Below are positions 17,017 through 27,203 of a DNA stretch of 64,000 nt, piece by piece. Position 1 is the stretch's first letter; each line of letters opens with the position of its first letter. A program made the translations under genes and the position numbers. This DNA is from Streptomyces caeruleatus (GTDB lineage Bacteria; Actinomycetota; Actinomycetes; Streptomycetales; Streptomycetaceae). The notes under the pieces are model-generated. The model was not told where the DNA came from. It worked only from the letters and a program-made list of their open reading frames with translations, and searched no databases. The stretch lies in contig NZ_KQ948925.1 in assembly GCF_001514235.1 (NCBI RefSeq), forward strand, positions 124,001 through 188,000, written 5' to 3'.

Positions 17017-17784
17017 TCACTGCTCGGGAGCCACGGAGCTGACCCTGGCGACCGCGGCCGACAGATGTTCCTGCACCTCGTCGGGCAGGGCGTTGCCCTT
17101 GACCGCGGTGACGAGGTCACCGGCGAGGGAGTGCAGTTTGGTGTTGGTGTTCTGGGAGGCCGTGACCAGGACCGACCAGGCCTCCTCGGAGCTGAGGCTG
17201 AAGGAGGCCATGAGGATGCCGCGGGCCAGGTCGATGGTCGGCCGGGTCTGCATGGCCCGGCGCAACTGGGCGACTTCGATCCGCAGGTCGTGGTGGGCGT
17301 CCTCGAAGGCTTCCTCGTCAGGCTCCGCGTCCTGGGCCGTGTCCTGGGCGTCCTGGCCCTGCGCAGTCGGAACGGCGTCCCCGTCCGGGGCCGCGCTGCC
17401 GAACAGCGGGCGCGTGCCGGTCAGGGTGAGCAGCCGGTCGACCGCCGCGCTGGTGGAGTGGATGACGACCGTCTTGGACTGCTCCAACGCGCGGTGGCGC
17501 AGGTAGAGCATGATGTTGAGGGCGGAGCAGTCGCAGAACGAGACGCCCTCCAGATCCAGGTCGATGCCACGGACCGAGCGGCTCAGGGCTTCGCGCAGAA
17601 CGCGTCGGAAGCGCTCACTGGCGTCGAGGTCGAGCTCCCCCGAGACCTTCACCACCAGTCGGTCACCGTCCGGGCGGACGGTGGTGACCAGTGCGTACAG
17701 CGGGCTCTCCGTTGGTGTGCCCAGGGCCGCACGATCGGCAGCGCCCCCGTCCGGGGGTTGTGCAGAGGACGCGAGCTCCGGCAT
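17017..17784 (-). CDS. STAS-ANTAR fusion regulator
   Basis: The protein has 255 residues. Residues 30-135 form a STAS (anti-sigma-factor antagonist) domain, with the phosphorylatable serine in VSFCDCSALNIMLYL. Residues 175-240 form an ANTAR RNA-binding domain, with the family's RPTIDLARGILMASFSLSSE and paired helices. ANTAR domains disrupt terminator hairpins in mRNA leaders, and STAS domains are partners of kinases that bind sigma factors, so the fusion could link stress signalling to antitermination. I chose the ATG at 17784 because GAGGGAGAGG precedes it; longer frames lack this. The flavodoxin gene follows with a possible four-base overlap. Confidence 0.87.
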   Translation of the reverse strand: MPELASSAQPPDGGAADRAALGTPTESPLYALVTTVRPDGDRLVVKVSGELDLDASERFRRVLREALSRSVRGIDLDLEGVSFCDCSALNIMLYLRHRALEQSKTVVIHSTSAAVDRLLTLTGTRPLFGSAAPDGDAVPTAQGQDAQDTAQDAEPDEEAFEDAHHDLRIEVAQLRRAMQTRPTIDLARGILMASFSLSSEEAWSVLVTASQNTNTKLHSLAGDLVTAVKGNALPDEVQEHLSAAVARVSSVAPEQ

Positions 17785-17918
17785 GACCGCCTCTCCCTCA
17801 GGTGCTGCTTCCCCGTCGTCCGTACCAGAGTGAACCCGAACAGCCGAACACGTCAACAGATACATGAAATGCCGTGCGTGTTTTTGTATACGTGAACGCG
17901 CAGTCGTAGGGTTGGTCC

Positions 17919-18287
17919 ATGGACGGAGTCCCTGAGCCGCACACCGGATGGACATTCCTCACCAACCATGCCCGGGTGTTGGCGGCCATCGCCGACAATC
18001 CGAACGTGCGTATCCGGCATATCGCGGCGCACTGCCGCCTCACGGAGCGCGCCGTGCAGAAGATCATTGCCGATCTGGAGCGGGACGGCTATCTCTCGCA
18101 CACCCGTGAGGGGCGCACCAACACCTATCGGATCGACCCTGCGAAGGTGCTGCGGCACCCCGCCGAGGCCGGGCTGAAGGTGGCCGAGCTGCTCTCACTC
18201 CTCGTCCAGGCCGAGGCCGGCCGCGGCCCCGCCCCCTCGCAGCAGTTGGAGGCGGCGCGGCAGCGGATGCCGATGGACGGCAGCTGA
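17919..18287 (+). CDS. Small winged-helix (MarR/ArsR-like) regulator
   Basis: The 122-residue protein consists mostly of one winged helix. The helix-turn-helix is about residues 32-60 (IRHIAAHCRLTERAVQKIIADL) and the wing is YLSHTREGRTNTYRI, followed by a C-terminal helix. It is quoted here in parts. The gene is divergent from the STAS-ANTAR gene, and the 134-base gap contains a GTATAC palindrome at 17886-17891. It probably controls its own gene and perhaps its neighbour. The signal is unknown, and no metal-binding cysteine cluster is visible. Confidence 0.83.
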   Translation: MDGVPEPHTGWTFLTNHARVLAAIADNPNVRIRHIAAHCRLTERAVQKIIADLERDGYLSHTREGRTNTYRIDPAKVLRHPAEAGLKVAELLSLLVQAEAGRGPAPSQQLEAARQRMPMDGS

Positions 18288-18352
18288 GCGGATGGGCCCC
18301 CGGCTCATGACCCGGCCGCGGCCGCGGGGGAACGACCTGCGGGCCGGGGTGG

Positions 18353-19234
18353 TCAGGCCAGCACGCGCAGTGCTCCCGGCAGCACCCTGACCGTGACCGG
18401 GAGGGTGGCCTCGACCTCGCCGTCCGCGCCGTAGGGCACCGCGCGGTCGGCGGCGATACGGATCTCCTTGCCGCGCAGGATCCGCACCTGGGGGCGGTGG
18501 ACGTGGGCGCCCGTCTTGAGGTCGTTCATCAGGGCGAAGAACAGCCGGCGCGGCGCCTCGCGGATCAGCACGATGTCGAGCAGACCGTCGTCCACGCGGG
18601 CGTCGGGGGCGATGTGGCGGCCGGAGCCGTAGTAGCCGGAGTTGGCGGCCACGACCGTGTAGCCGGTGTGCAGGTGTTCCTGGCCGTCGACGGTGACCCG
18701 GTAGCGGGCGGCGCGCCAGGTGGTGACGGCGCGCAGGCCGCCCGCGTAGTAGGACGCGGCGCCGCGCAGCAGGGTGGAGTTGTTGGCGTGGCGGTTGGCC
18801 AGTGCGTCGACGCCGGCGTACACGCTGCCGAGGACCACCGTGCGGTGGTGGACGGCCGATTCGACCTCGATGGTGTCGACCCGTCGGGGCTCGTGGTGGA
18901 GCAGCACCTGTGCGAGGGCCGCCGGGTCGGTGGGCAGGTTCAGCGCCCGTGCGAAGTCGTTGCCGCGGCCGGCCGGGACGAGTCCGAGCAGGGCGTCCGT
19001 GCCGCTGAGGGCGCCGCCGATGCCGCCGGCGATGCCGTCGCCGCCGACGGCGAGCACCACCCGGCCCCGCTCCCCGGCGTCCCGGGCGAGCTCCCGGGCG
19101 TGTTCCAGGCTGCGGCTGTACTCGGTCTCCAGGTCGGCCCCGGCCTCCCGCAGCGGCCGGGCCACGTCCAGCAGCGCGGCAGCTGAGGCGGATCCCCCCG
19201 CCGTGGGGTTGACGATGGCGGTGAACTGTCGCAT
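18353..19234 (-). CDS. Diacylglycerol/lipid kinase family protein
   Basis: The 293-residue protein has the DAGK catalytic core: NPTAGG at residues 9-14 and the ATP-binding VGGDG at 63-67, then LGLVPAGRGNDFARALN. In the C-terminal beta domain it has NSGYYGSGRHIAPDARVDDG and GEVEATLPVTVRV, typical of YegS/DgkB-type soluble kinases. These enzymes phosphorylate diacylglycerol or a related lipid alcohol. The gene lies downstream of the AGPS-like flavoenzyme gene on the same strand and near glpD, so a glycerolipid substrate is plausible. A 24-bp tandem repeat separates it from the gene upstream. Confidence 0.9.
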   Translation of the reverse strand: MRQFTAIVNPTAGGSASAAALLDVARPLREAGADLETEYSRSLEHARELARDAGERGRVVLAVGGDGIAGGIGGALSGTDALLGLVPAGRGNDFARALNLPTDPAALAQVLLHHEPRRVDTIEVESAVHHRTVVLGSVYAGVDALANRHANNSTLLRGAASYYAGGLRAVTTWRAARYRVTVDGQEHLHTGYTVVAANSGYYGSGRHIAPDARVDDGLLDIVLIREAPRRLFFALMNDLKTGAHVHRPQVRILRGKEIRIAADRAVPYGADGEVEATLPVTVRVLPGALRVLA

Positions 19235-19285
19235 CGATGTGCCTTTCGGGCCGACGGGAGGGCGCTGCCGGAGGCGGGCGGGTGG

Positions 19286-19381
19286 GCGAGTGGCTGAGCC
19301 GGCGGGTGAGCGAGTGGCTGAGCCGGCGGGTGAGCGAGTGGCTGAGCCGGCGGGTGGGCGAGTGGCTGAGCCGGTGGGTGG
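19286..19381. repeat. 24-bp minisatellite, four copies
   Basis: Four head-to-tail copies of a 24-bp unit (GCGAGTGGCTGAGCCGGCGG plus GTGA) lie between the DAG kinase start and the flavoenzyme stop; the fourth carries a C-to-T change. The length is a multiple of three, and read on the minus strand it would encode LAHPPAQP repeats if the flavoenzyme stop were bypassed. Such units often vary in number between strains. Confidence 0.85.
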
Positions 19382-19415
19382 GCGGGCCCGGGGTCGGGCG
19401 CGCCGGTGGGGTGGG

Positions 19416-21008
19416 TCAGTCGAGGGGCAGCAGGACGCCGGGGTTGAGTACGCCCGCCGGGTCCAGCCGTCGCTTCACGGCACGCAGCGCCTCGACGCCC
19501 AGGGGGCCCGCCTCGCGGACGTACCAGTCGCGGTGGTCGGTGCCCACGCCGTGGTGGTGGGTGATCGTGCCGCCGGCGCCGAGGATCGCCTCGTTGGCGG
19601 CGTGCTTGGCCCGCTCCCAGTGCGCCACCGGGTCGTCGCCCTGTGCCGAGACCACGGTGAAGTACAGCGAGGCGCCGTTCTCGTAGACGTGGGAGATGTG
19701 GCACATGATCAGTGGCGGGGTGCCGGCCTCGGTGAGCGTGGTAGTGAGGGCGTCGCGGACGGACGCGTACAGCTCGGGGACGCGTGACCAGAACGTCGCC
19801 GTCTCCAGTGTCTCCGCGAACGCGCCCGCGTCCAACAGGGCGTCCCGGAGGTAGGGGGCCGAGTAGCGGCCGTGCGCCCAGCGCTGTCCCGGTTCCTCGC
19901 CCAGCGGGGTTCCGCCGCAGTCGCGCAGGACGGCCGCGGCACGCTCCCTGCGGTGCGTGGTGTCCTCGGGCGTGCCTTCGTAGCCGGTGATCGCCGTGCA
20001 TCCGGCCGCGGACTGTGTTCCGGCGCCGATCGCGTCGGGCTGGGCGAGGCCGACGAGGGTCTCGGTCTCGTCGGACAGCCGCAGCACCGTGGGGCGCGGG
20101 CCGTCCTGGGCGAGGCGGCGCAGGGCTGCGGCGCCCTCCTCGAAGGAGGCGAAGCGCCAGCCCTCGTAGACGCGCGTCTCGGGCACGGGGCGGATCCGGA
20201 CCGTGACGGAGGTGATGACACCGAACGCCCCTTCCGAGCCCAGCAGGAGCTGGCGCAGGTCGGGTCCGGCGGCCGAGCGCGGGGCGCGGCCGGTGTCGAC
20301 GGTGCCCTCGGGGGTGGCGAGGGTCAGGCCGAGGACCATCTCGTCGAAGCGGCCGTAGCCGGCGGACGCCTGGCCGCTGGAGCGGGTGGCGGCGAAGCCG
20401 CCGATGGTGGCCCACTCGTAGGACTGGGGGAAGTGGCCGAGGGTGAAGCCGTGTTGGGTCAGCAGCGCCTCGGCCTCGGGGGCGCGCAGGCCGGGCGCCA
20501 GGGTGGCGGTGCGCGAGACCGGGTCGAGGGCGAGCAGCTGGTTCATGCGGCGCAGGTCCAGTGCGACGAAGGGGCCGCGGCGGCCGGGGGCGAGACCGCC
20601 GACGACGGACGTGCCGCCGCCGAACGGGACCACCGGCAGGGCGTGTTCGGCGCAGACGCGCAGGACGGCGAGCACCTCGTCGTGGCCTGCGGGGAGTACG
20701 ACGGCCGCGGGGAGGTCGTCGACCTCGCCGGCGCGGATCCGCAGCAGGTCGGGGGTGGACTTGCCGCGCGTGTGCCGGATGCGGGTCTCCGCGTCGGTGC
20801 GGACGTGCTCCTCGCCGCCGACCGCGGTGAACAGGGCCTGGCGTGCGGCGGGTTCGAGTCGCGGCTCGGGTACGGCGATGTCCTCGAGGGCGATCGGCGC
20901 GGCGGTGCGCGGCTTGACGCCGAGCAGGTCGCGCAGCAGCCCGGTCACGGTCTCGGGCAGCGGCGCCGCCTTGGCCGGGTCGCCCCAGCCGCTCCACAGC
21001 ATGTCCAT
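19416..21008 (-). CDS. FAD-linked oxidase, alkylglycerone-phosphate-synthase-like
   Basis: The protein has 530 residues. A vanillyl-alcohol-oxidase-type FAD domain is clear at about residues 95-300 (VVPFGGGTSVVGGL for pyrophosphate binding, then YEWATIGGFAATRSSGQ). The C-terminal cap holds CHISHVYENGASLYFTV and the histidine triad HHHGVGTDHRDWY. These features separate AGPS-type enzymes, which make the ether bond of alkyl-dihydroxyacetone phosphate, from glycolate oxidases. The start is the first of two nearby ATGs (21008/21002). A DAG kinase gene lies downstream and a TetR-GlpD pair is divergent. Ether-lipid synthesis is plausible but not proven; related oxidases use other 2-hydroxy acids. 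Confidence 0.82.
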   Translation of the reverse strand: MDMLWSGWGDPAKAAPLPETVTGLLRDLLGVKPRTAAPIALEDIAVPEPRLEPAARQALFTAVGGEEHVRTDAETRIRHTRGKSTPDLLRIRAGEVDDLPAAVVLPAGHDEVLAVLRVCAEHALPVVPFGGGTSVVGGLAPGRRGPFVALDLRRMNQLLALDPVSRTATLAPGLRAPEAEALLTQHGFTLGHFPQSYEWATIGGFAATRSSGQASAGYGRFDEMVLGLTLATPEGTVDTGRAPRSAAGPDLRQLLLGSEGAFGVITSVTVRIRPVPETRVYEGWRFASFEEGAAALRRLAQDGPRPTVLRLSDETETLVGLAQPDAIGAGTQSAAGCTAITGYEGTPEDTTHRRERAAAVLRDCGGTPLGEEPGQRWAHGRYSAPYLRDALLDAGAFAETLETATFWSRVPELYASVRDALTTTLTEAGTPPLIMCHISHVYENGASLYFTVVSAQGDDPVAHWERAKHAANEAILGAGGTITHHHGVGTDHRDWYVREAGPLGVEALRAVKRRLDPAGVLNPGVLLPLD

Positions 21009-21066
21009 GGCTGTCGTCCTCACCGGTCGATTCGAGCGATGCCGTGTCCCGGACGGCCTCGCAGGC

Positions 21067-21079
21067 GTTACACTGTGAC
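21067..21079. promoter_or_regulatory. Near-palindrome overlapping a -10 box directly before the TetR start
   Basis: GTTACACTGTGAC is symmetric apart from one base pair and contains TACACT, a good -10 sequence, ending only seven bases before the ATG at 21082. No ribosome-binding site fits in the gap, so the TetR mRNA is probably leaderless. The palindrome is a likely autorepression site covering the divergent promoters. Confidence 0.5.
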
Positions 21080-21081
21080 AC

Positions 21082-21677
21082 ATGACGCCTATTCGTCACA
21101 ACCACTCGGACGGCGACGCGGTGCTCGACGCGGTGCGCGACTGCGTCCTGGCCGTCGGAGTCCGCCGTACGACGCTGACCGACGTGGCCCGCCGCGCCGG
21201 GGTCTCCCGGATGACGCTGTACCGCCGATGGCCCGATGTGCGCTCCCTGGTGGGGGACCTGATGACGCGGGAGTGGGTCGCGGTGGCCACCGGGGCCATG
21301 CCCGAGCGGCGGGCCGGGGCCCACGCGCGCGGTCTGATCGTCGACGGGCTGGTGGCCGGGGTGGAGGCCTTCCGCGTCCATCCGCTCTTCCGGAAGATCG
21401 TCGACGTCGATCCGGAGCTGCTTCTTCCCTACGTCCTCGACCGCCGCGGCGCGAGCCAGGAGGCGCTCATCGCGCTGCTGGCCGACGCCGTGCGCGAAGG
21501 CCACACCGACGGCTCGGTGCGCGCCGGTCATGTCGAACGGCAGGCGCGGGCCCTGCTGCTGATCGTCCAGTCCTTCACCCTGTCCCTGCGGACCATGACC
21601 GACGAGGACGACGCCGACCTGAGCAGTGAGGCCTTCCTGGCGGAACTGCGCAGCATCCTGGAAAGGACCCTCACGCC

Positions 21678-21681
<4 letters not shown>
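21082..21681 (+). CDS. TetR-family regulator
   Basis: The 199-residue protein has the TetR helix-turn-helix in TTLTDVARRAGVSRMTLYRR (about residues 31-50), followed by an all-helical ligand domain. The start ATG probably lies at the very 5' end of the mRNA. Its stop overlaps the glpD start by four bases (ATGA), so regulator and dehydrogenase are coupled. It is divergent from the AGPS-like gene. It probably regulates both directions in response to a lipid or glycerol metabolite. Confidence 0.9.
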
Positions 21682-23285
<1,604 letters not shown>

Positions 23286-23298
23286 CCGCAGCGGGCGG

Positions 23299-23940
23299 TC
23301 AGGCGTCGCCGCCGCGCCTGATGCGCCATACGTGGTTGTCCCGGAAGCCTTCCACGCCCTCGGGCGACACGCTGACGCTGCGCACCGTCTCCAGTGTCTC
23401 CACGGTCCAGTCGGTCTCCGGCAGGGCGAGTTCGTCGAGGACGCTTCGCAGTGTGGGGAACTCGGCCTCGAGGGGCGGTTCGGTCTGCCACGACGGCCAG
23501 TTGGCGTGCATGGCGAGGAGCAGGGTGCCGCCCGCCGTGACGGCCCCAGCGGCCTGTCGCAGGACCAGCTGCTGGTCGAGCGGGGCCGGCGACTGCAGGA
23601 ACTGGGCGTTGACCAGGTCGAATGATCCCTCGGGGAACGTCTCTCCCAGCTCGTGGCGTTCCCAGGCCGTCCGGTCGCGCACGCCGGCCTCGGCGGCGTG
23701 CCCAGCGGCGCGCTCCAGCGCGGTGTGCGAGATGTCGACGCCGGTGACCTGCCATCCCCGCGAGGCGAGCCACACCGCGTCGGCGCCTTCGCCGCAGCCG
23801 AGGTCGAGTGCGGTGCCCGGCACGAGGTCGGTGGCCTCGCGCACGAGGAGGGCGTTGGGGCGGCCGCTCCACAGCCGGCCGCCGTCGCGGTAGCGGGTCT
23901 CCCAGAACTCGGCGGCGTTCGGGGCGGGGGTCTCGGTCAT
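23299..23940 (-). CDS. Class I SAM-dependent methyltransferase (TehB/thiopurine-like)
   Basis: The 213-residue protein starts EFWETRYRDGGRLWSGRPN, a form common in small TehB-like methyltransferases. It has motif I ALDLGCGEGADAVWLA with VTGVDIS after it. The ATG at 23940 was chosen because the conserved N-terminus begins there; the longer frame upstream is unlike the family. It converges with glpD, with only 13 bases between the two stops, and faces a divergent gap of 204 bases. The methyl acceptor is unknown. Confidence 0.87.
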   Translation of the reverse strand: MTETPAPNAAEFWETRYRDGGRLWSGRPNALLVREATDLVPGTALDLGCGEGADAVWLASRGWQVTGVDISHTALERAAGHAAEAGVRDRTAWERHELGETFPEGSFDLVNAQFLQSPAPLDQQLVLRQAAGAVTAGGTLLLAMHANWPSWQTEPPLEAEFPTLRSVLDELALPETDWTVETLETVRSVSVSPEGVEGFRDNHVWRIRRGGDA

Positions 23941-24018
23941 GACGTCTCCCGGTGCGCGGGGGTGGTTGCGTTCACGCTTCAGAAGCCTGCGGGACGCTCC
24001 GAGCGACGACAAACAGCC

Positions 24019-24033
24019 TTGCCGGTTCGGCAA
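24019..24033. promoter_or_regulatory. 15-bp palindrome in divergent promoter region
   Basis: TTGCCGGTTCGGCAA has perfect 6-bp arms around GTT, and a second inverted pair CGGTT/AACCG overlaps it. It lies between the divergent methyltransferase and F420-reductase-like genes and could be an operator. No regulator gene is adjacent. Confidence 0.4.
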
Positions 24034-24144
24034 AACCGAAAAGCCCGGGGCATGAGCGGGGCCACAGGACTACGACCTTGGTGCCGGTCCCCCTGAGGCC
24101 GCGGCCCGATCCGCAGGGCCCGTCGCCCCGCCTAGCGTCGAGCC

Positions 24145-24801
24145 ATGCGTATAGGACTACTTGGCACCGGCAACGTCGCACGGGCGCTCGCGCAGGGCTG
24201 GCGAGCCGCGGGACACGACGTCCTGCTCGGTTCCCGCGCGCCGGAGGAACGAACGGACCTCGGCCTGCCCGTCGCGGACCTGAGCGAGACGACCGCCCAC
24301 GCGGAGGTGCTCGTGAACGCGACCCCGGGGAACGTGTCCGTGGAACTGCTGCACTCCGTCGGGGCGCCGGCTCTGGCCGGCAAGGTGCTCATCGACGTCG
24401 GGGTCGGGGTCGGCCTCACCGATGACTACACCGAGCTCTCGCACCCCAACAGCAGCCTGGCGGAACAGATCCAGCGGGCCTTCCCGCTGACGCCCGTCGT
24501 CAAGACGCTGTGCACGATGGACTCTACCGCGATGACCGCCCCGGACAGCCTCGAAGGGCCGAGCACCGTCTTCCTGTCGGGCGACGACCCCGCATCCAAA
24601 CAGCTCACCCGCCGACTGCTCACCGACCTGGGCTGGCCCCCGTCGTCCCACCTGGACATCGGGGGCATCACCACCGCTCGCGGGCAGGAGCACTTCGCGC
24701 TGCTGTTCATGGGGATCGCGGGCGGGCTGGGCTCCCACACGTTCAACATCAAAGTGGTCCCCGGCGTCACCGGGCTAGGTCAGTCCTCCGCCGCAGGCTA
24801 G
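24145..24801 (+). CDS. NADP/F420-oxidoreductase-fold dehydrogenase
   Basis: The 218-residue protein starts with the dinucleotide-binding MRIGLLGTGNVARALAQGW and continues as a short Rossmann dehydrogenase of the NADPH:F420 oxidoreductase type, with VLVNATPGN and VVKTLCTMDS. The C-terminal ten residues (LGQSSAAG) are encoded by a 23-bp tandem duplication that shifts the frame and brings in the stop, so the end of the protein is altered compared with what a single copy would give. Partner genes are not evident. Redox function is likely, substrate unknown. Confidence 0.83.
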   Translation: MRIGLLGTGNVARALAQGWRAAGHDVLLGSRAPEERTDLGLPVADLSETTAHAEVLVNATPGNVSVELLHSVGAPALAGKVLIDVGVGVGLTDDYTELSHPNSSLAEQIQRAFPLTPVVKTLCTMDSTAMTAPDSLEGPSTVFLSGDDPASKQLTRRLLTDLGWPPSSHLDIGGITTARGQEHFALLFMGIAGGLGSHTFNIKVVPGVTGLGQSSAAG

Positions 24802-24832
24802 GTCAGTCCTCCGCCGCAGGCTAGGTCAGTCC
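24774..24832. repeat. 23-bp tandem duplication across two convergent gene ends
   Basis: The 23-bp unit GCTAGGTCAGTCCTCCGCCG plus CAG is present twice in full and once in part (12-13 bases). The period is not a multiple of three. It sets the stop codon of the gene to its left, and the partial copy holds the stop of the convergent gene to its right. Confidence 0.85.
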
Positions 24833-25620
24833 TTCGGTGCTTCCAGCCAGAATCCGGCGCGGGTGCGCCAGAGGTCGAGAAGCGCCGTATCCCCCTTGGT
24901 CTCTACGGCGGTTGTGGGCCGCTTGTAGAAGTACAGGAGGAGGTCGGTCACCGGGCCCCGCGCGAGAGCGGTGGCGCCGCCGTCCGCCCCGGGCCGCCAG
25001 GCGGGGCGCTCGCCGGTGAGGTCGACGAACCACTCCCCGGCGTCGGTCGCGTCGAAGTGGAGCGTACGGTCCGCGCCGAGGAGGTCCGGCAGGTCGGGCC
25101 GGGGCTCGAACGCCTCGGGGAAGGTGGCGAACTCCAGCCACTCCTGCACCGCGTCGACGGCGAGGTCGCGGTCCAGTGCGAACTCCGTCCCGGCCGTGCG
25201 GGCCGCGTCGGCGCGGTGCACAGCGGTCTCGTAGGTCATCCGGCGCGCCCAGAACGCCACCGGCGCCGACCGGTCGGCGGAGGGGTTCCACGCCAGGGCG
25301 TCGGCCCCGGCGGCACGCAGGGTGGAGCTCAGCCGTGCCGCGCCTTCGACGAGCCACGGGACCAGGGACGACGCGTCCTCGTGGGCACCGTCGGTCGGGT
25401 CGTTCACCAGGCCGTCGGGGATCGGGCCGGCTGCGCGGGTCCGTACGATCTCCTCCGCCCACCGGTGGTCGCCGCCCACGTGCCGCAGCAGCTGACCGAG
25501 GTTCCAGCCGGGGCAGGAGAGCACCGGGGCGGTCATGTCCGCGCCGTGCACCTGGGCGGTGAGCCGTTCGGTCTGGGAGACGATCTCGTCGCAGTAGCGC
25601 TCGAAGCTCAGCGAGGTCAT
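24826..25620 (-). CDS. Maleylpyruvate isomerase family mycothiol-dependent enzyme
   Basis: The 264-residue protein has the DinB-like four-helix bundle of the TIGR03083 family (residues 1-150), with SCPGWNLGQLLRHVGGDHRW, and the helix with MTYETAVHRADA; these histidines bind the metal. A short C-terminal alpha/beta domain follows (LLLYFYKR). Family members catalyse mycothiol-dependent isomerisation or transfer reactions, and most in Streptomyces have no assigned substrate. It stands alone, with the left end marked by the 23-bp repeat. Confidence 0.87.
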   Translation of the reverse strand: MTSLSFERYCDEIVSQTERLTAQVHGADMTAPVLSCPGWNLGQLLRHVGGDHRWAEEIVRTRAAGPIPDGLVNDPTDGAHEDASSLVPWLVEGAARLSSTLRAAGADALAWNPSADRSAPVAFWARRMTYETAVHRADAARTAGTEFALDRDLAVDAVQEWLEFATFPEAFEPRPDLPDLLGADRTLHFDATDAGEWFVDLTGERPAWRPGADGGATALARGPVTDLLLYFYKRPTTAVETKGDTALLDLWRTRAGFWLEAPKD

Positions 25621-25754
25621 CGGTTCATGATGCCCGAGGGCCGGGATCCGCCCTGCGGGGATATTGGATCGGCCTTGTCGTGGCCTCGGATACTGTATGC
25701 CGCCTGAACAAGATCAGTGTGCGGTACAGGGTGCACAGGGTGGGGAGAGGAACC

Positions 25755-26495
25755 ATGTCGGTGGGGGCAAGACGGATGCGGCGTCGGCTGGCCCAGGTGG
25801 CGGTGCTGGCGGGGGTGCTGACGGGCTGTGCGGGGGCGGCCGAGGACGACACCAAGGCTTCGGCGAGCGCTTCGGCGTCGGCCGGCGCCACGGCGTCGGC
25901 GGAGGCGGCCGGTGACGGCGACGGTGGGTCGGCGGTGAAGAGCGGGGGCACCATCGGGGCCGCCGGATCGGCCTGCGAGCTCCCTGTCACCTTCGACATC
26001 GCCCAGTACTGGGAGGCGGAGGCCGTCGACTCCGGCACGGAGAAGGACGAGTCGGCCGGCAGCGGCGACGGCTCGGCCGACGCCGAGGAGGACGAGCTGG
26101 CCCAGGAGATCGCCGACGCGCTCCTTCACCAGGGGCCCGTCACGGCGGCCTGCGAGGTCGACGCCAAGCCTGCCGGGAACATCGGCTTCCTGCGCATCTG
26201 GACAGGCAAGCCGGGCTCCGACGACGCGCGCGGCGTCCTGAAGGCGTTCCTGGCGGACGAGACCGGGGTGAGCAAGGCGAAGTACAGCGCCTTCAAGGCG
26301 GGCGGCGTCGCCGGGGCCGAGGTGAAGTACCTCGTCACCAGCGAGCTCCTGGAGGAGACCAAGGAGGAGACCGCCCTGGCCGTCACCACGGAGAAGGGGC
26401 CGGTCGTCATCCACCTCGGCGGGATGGACACCGAGGAGCACCGGGCGATGCTGCCGGCGTACGAACTGGCCAAGAAGACCCTGCGGGTCGGCTGA
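25755..26495 (+). CDS. Secreted lipoprotein of unknown function
   Basis: The 246-residue protein starts at the ATG at 25755, which is preceded by GGGGAGAGG. A basic start (RRMRRRLAQ) and a short hydrophobic helix end in the lipobox LTGC, so the cysteine at about residue 23 becomes lipid-modified after export. A Ser/Ala/Gly linker of about 60 residues leads to a mixed alpha/beta domain with two more cysteines (SACEL and AACEV) that could form a disulfide. I do not recognise a named family. It ends just before a strong terminator shared with the xylanase remnant. Confidence 0.83.
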   Translation: MSVGARRMRRRLAQVAVLAGVLTGCAGAAEDDTKASASASASAGATASAEAAGDGDGGSAVKSGGTIGAAGSACELPVTFDIAQYWEAEAVDSGTEKDESAGSGDGSADAEEDELAQEIADALLHQGPVTAACEVDAKPAGNIGFLRIWTGKPGSDDARGVLKAFLADETGVSKAKYSAFKAGGVAGAEVKYLVTSELLEETKEETALAVTTEKGPVVIHLGGMDTEEHRAMLPAYELAKKTLRVG

Positions 26496-26516
26496 GCCGC
26501 GGCTGGCGACGGGTGT

Positions 26517-26550
26517 GTCCGGCGCGGGCGGACAGTGCGCCGCGCCGGAC
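26517..26550. terminator. Bidirectional hairpin terminator
   Basis: A perfect 11-bp stem (GTCCGGCGCGG / CCGCGCCGGAC) with a 12-base loop sits between the convergent lipoprotein gene and xylanase remnant. Confidence 0.8.
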
Positions 26551-26566
26551 GTCGACCGGGAGTCGG

Positions 26567-27086
<520 letters not shown>

Positions 27087-27103
27087 CTTGTCCCCTTCCG
27101 TTA

Positions 27104-27133
27104 CGAAACTTTCGGATGGATTTCCGAATTTCG
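27104..27133. promoter_or_regulatory. Xylanase-type operator sites upstream of the deleted gene
   Basis: CGAAACTTTCG (27104-27114) is a perfect CGAAA-N-TTTCG palindrome, the type reported upstream of Streptomyces xylanase genes. A second, shorter CGAATTTCG lies at 27125-27133. They sit just upstream of the remnant's ribosome-binding site, so the control region has outlived the enzyme. Confidence 0.65.
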
Positions 27134-27167
27134 CGGCAGACCCTAGGAGCACCCGTCCCGGGCGTCA

Positions 27168-27203
27168 ACAGACGCAGAGAGTTCTACAGACGCAGAGAGT
27201 TCT
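27168..27203. repeat. 18-bp tandem duplication
   Basis: ACAGACGCAGAGAGTTCT occurs twice in direct contact between the xylanase control region and the end of the hydrolase gene; the second copy reaches the hydrolase stop codon. Confidence 0.8.

Noticed and set aside
14231..17506. 1,091-codon plus-strand frame over the DUF1996 region
   Set aside because: Gly/Leu/Val-rich shadow of three minus-strand genes, including the sortase-anchored protein.
18288..18352. GC-rich inverted segments between the HTH and DAG kinase genes
   Set aside because: Stems are short and overlapping (CCGCGGCCGCGG); no clear terminator could be drawn.
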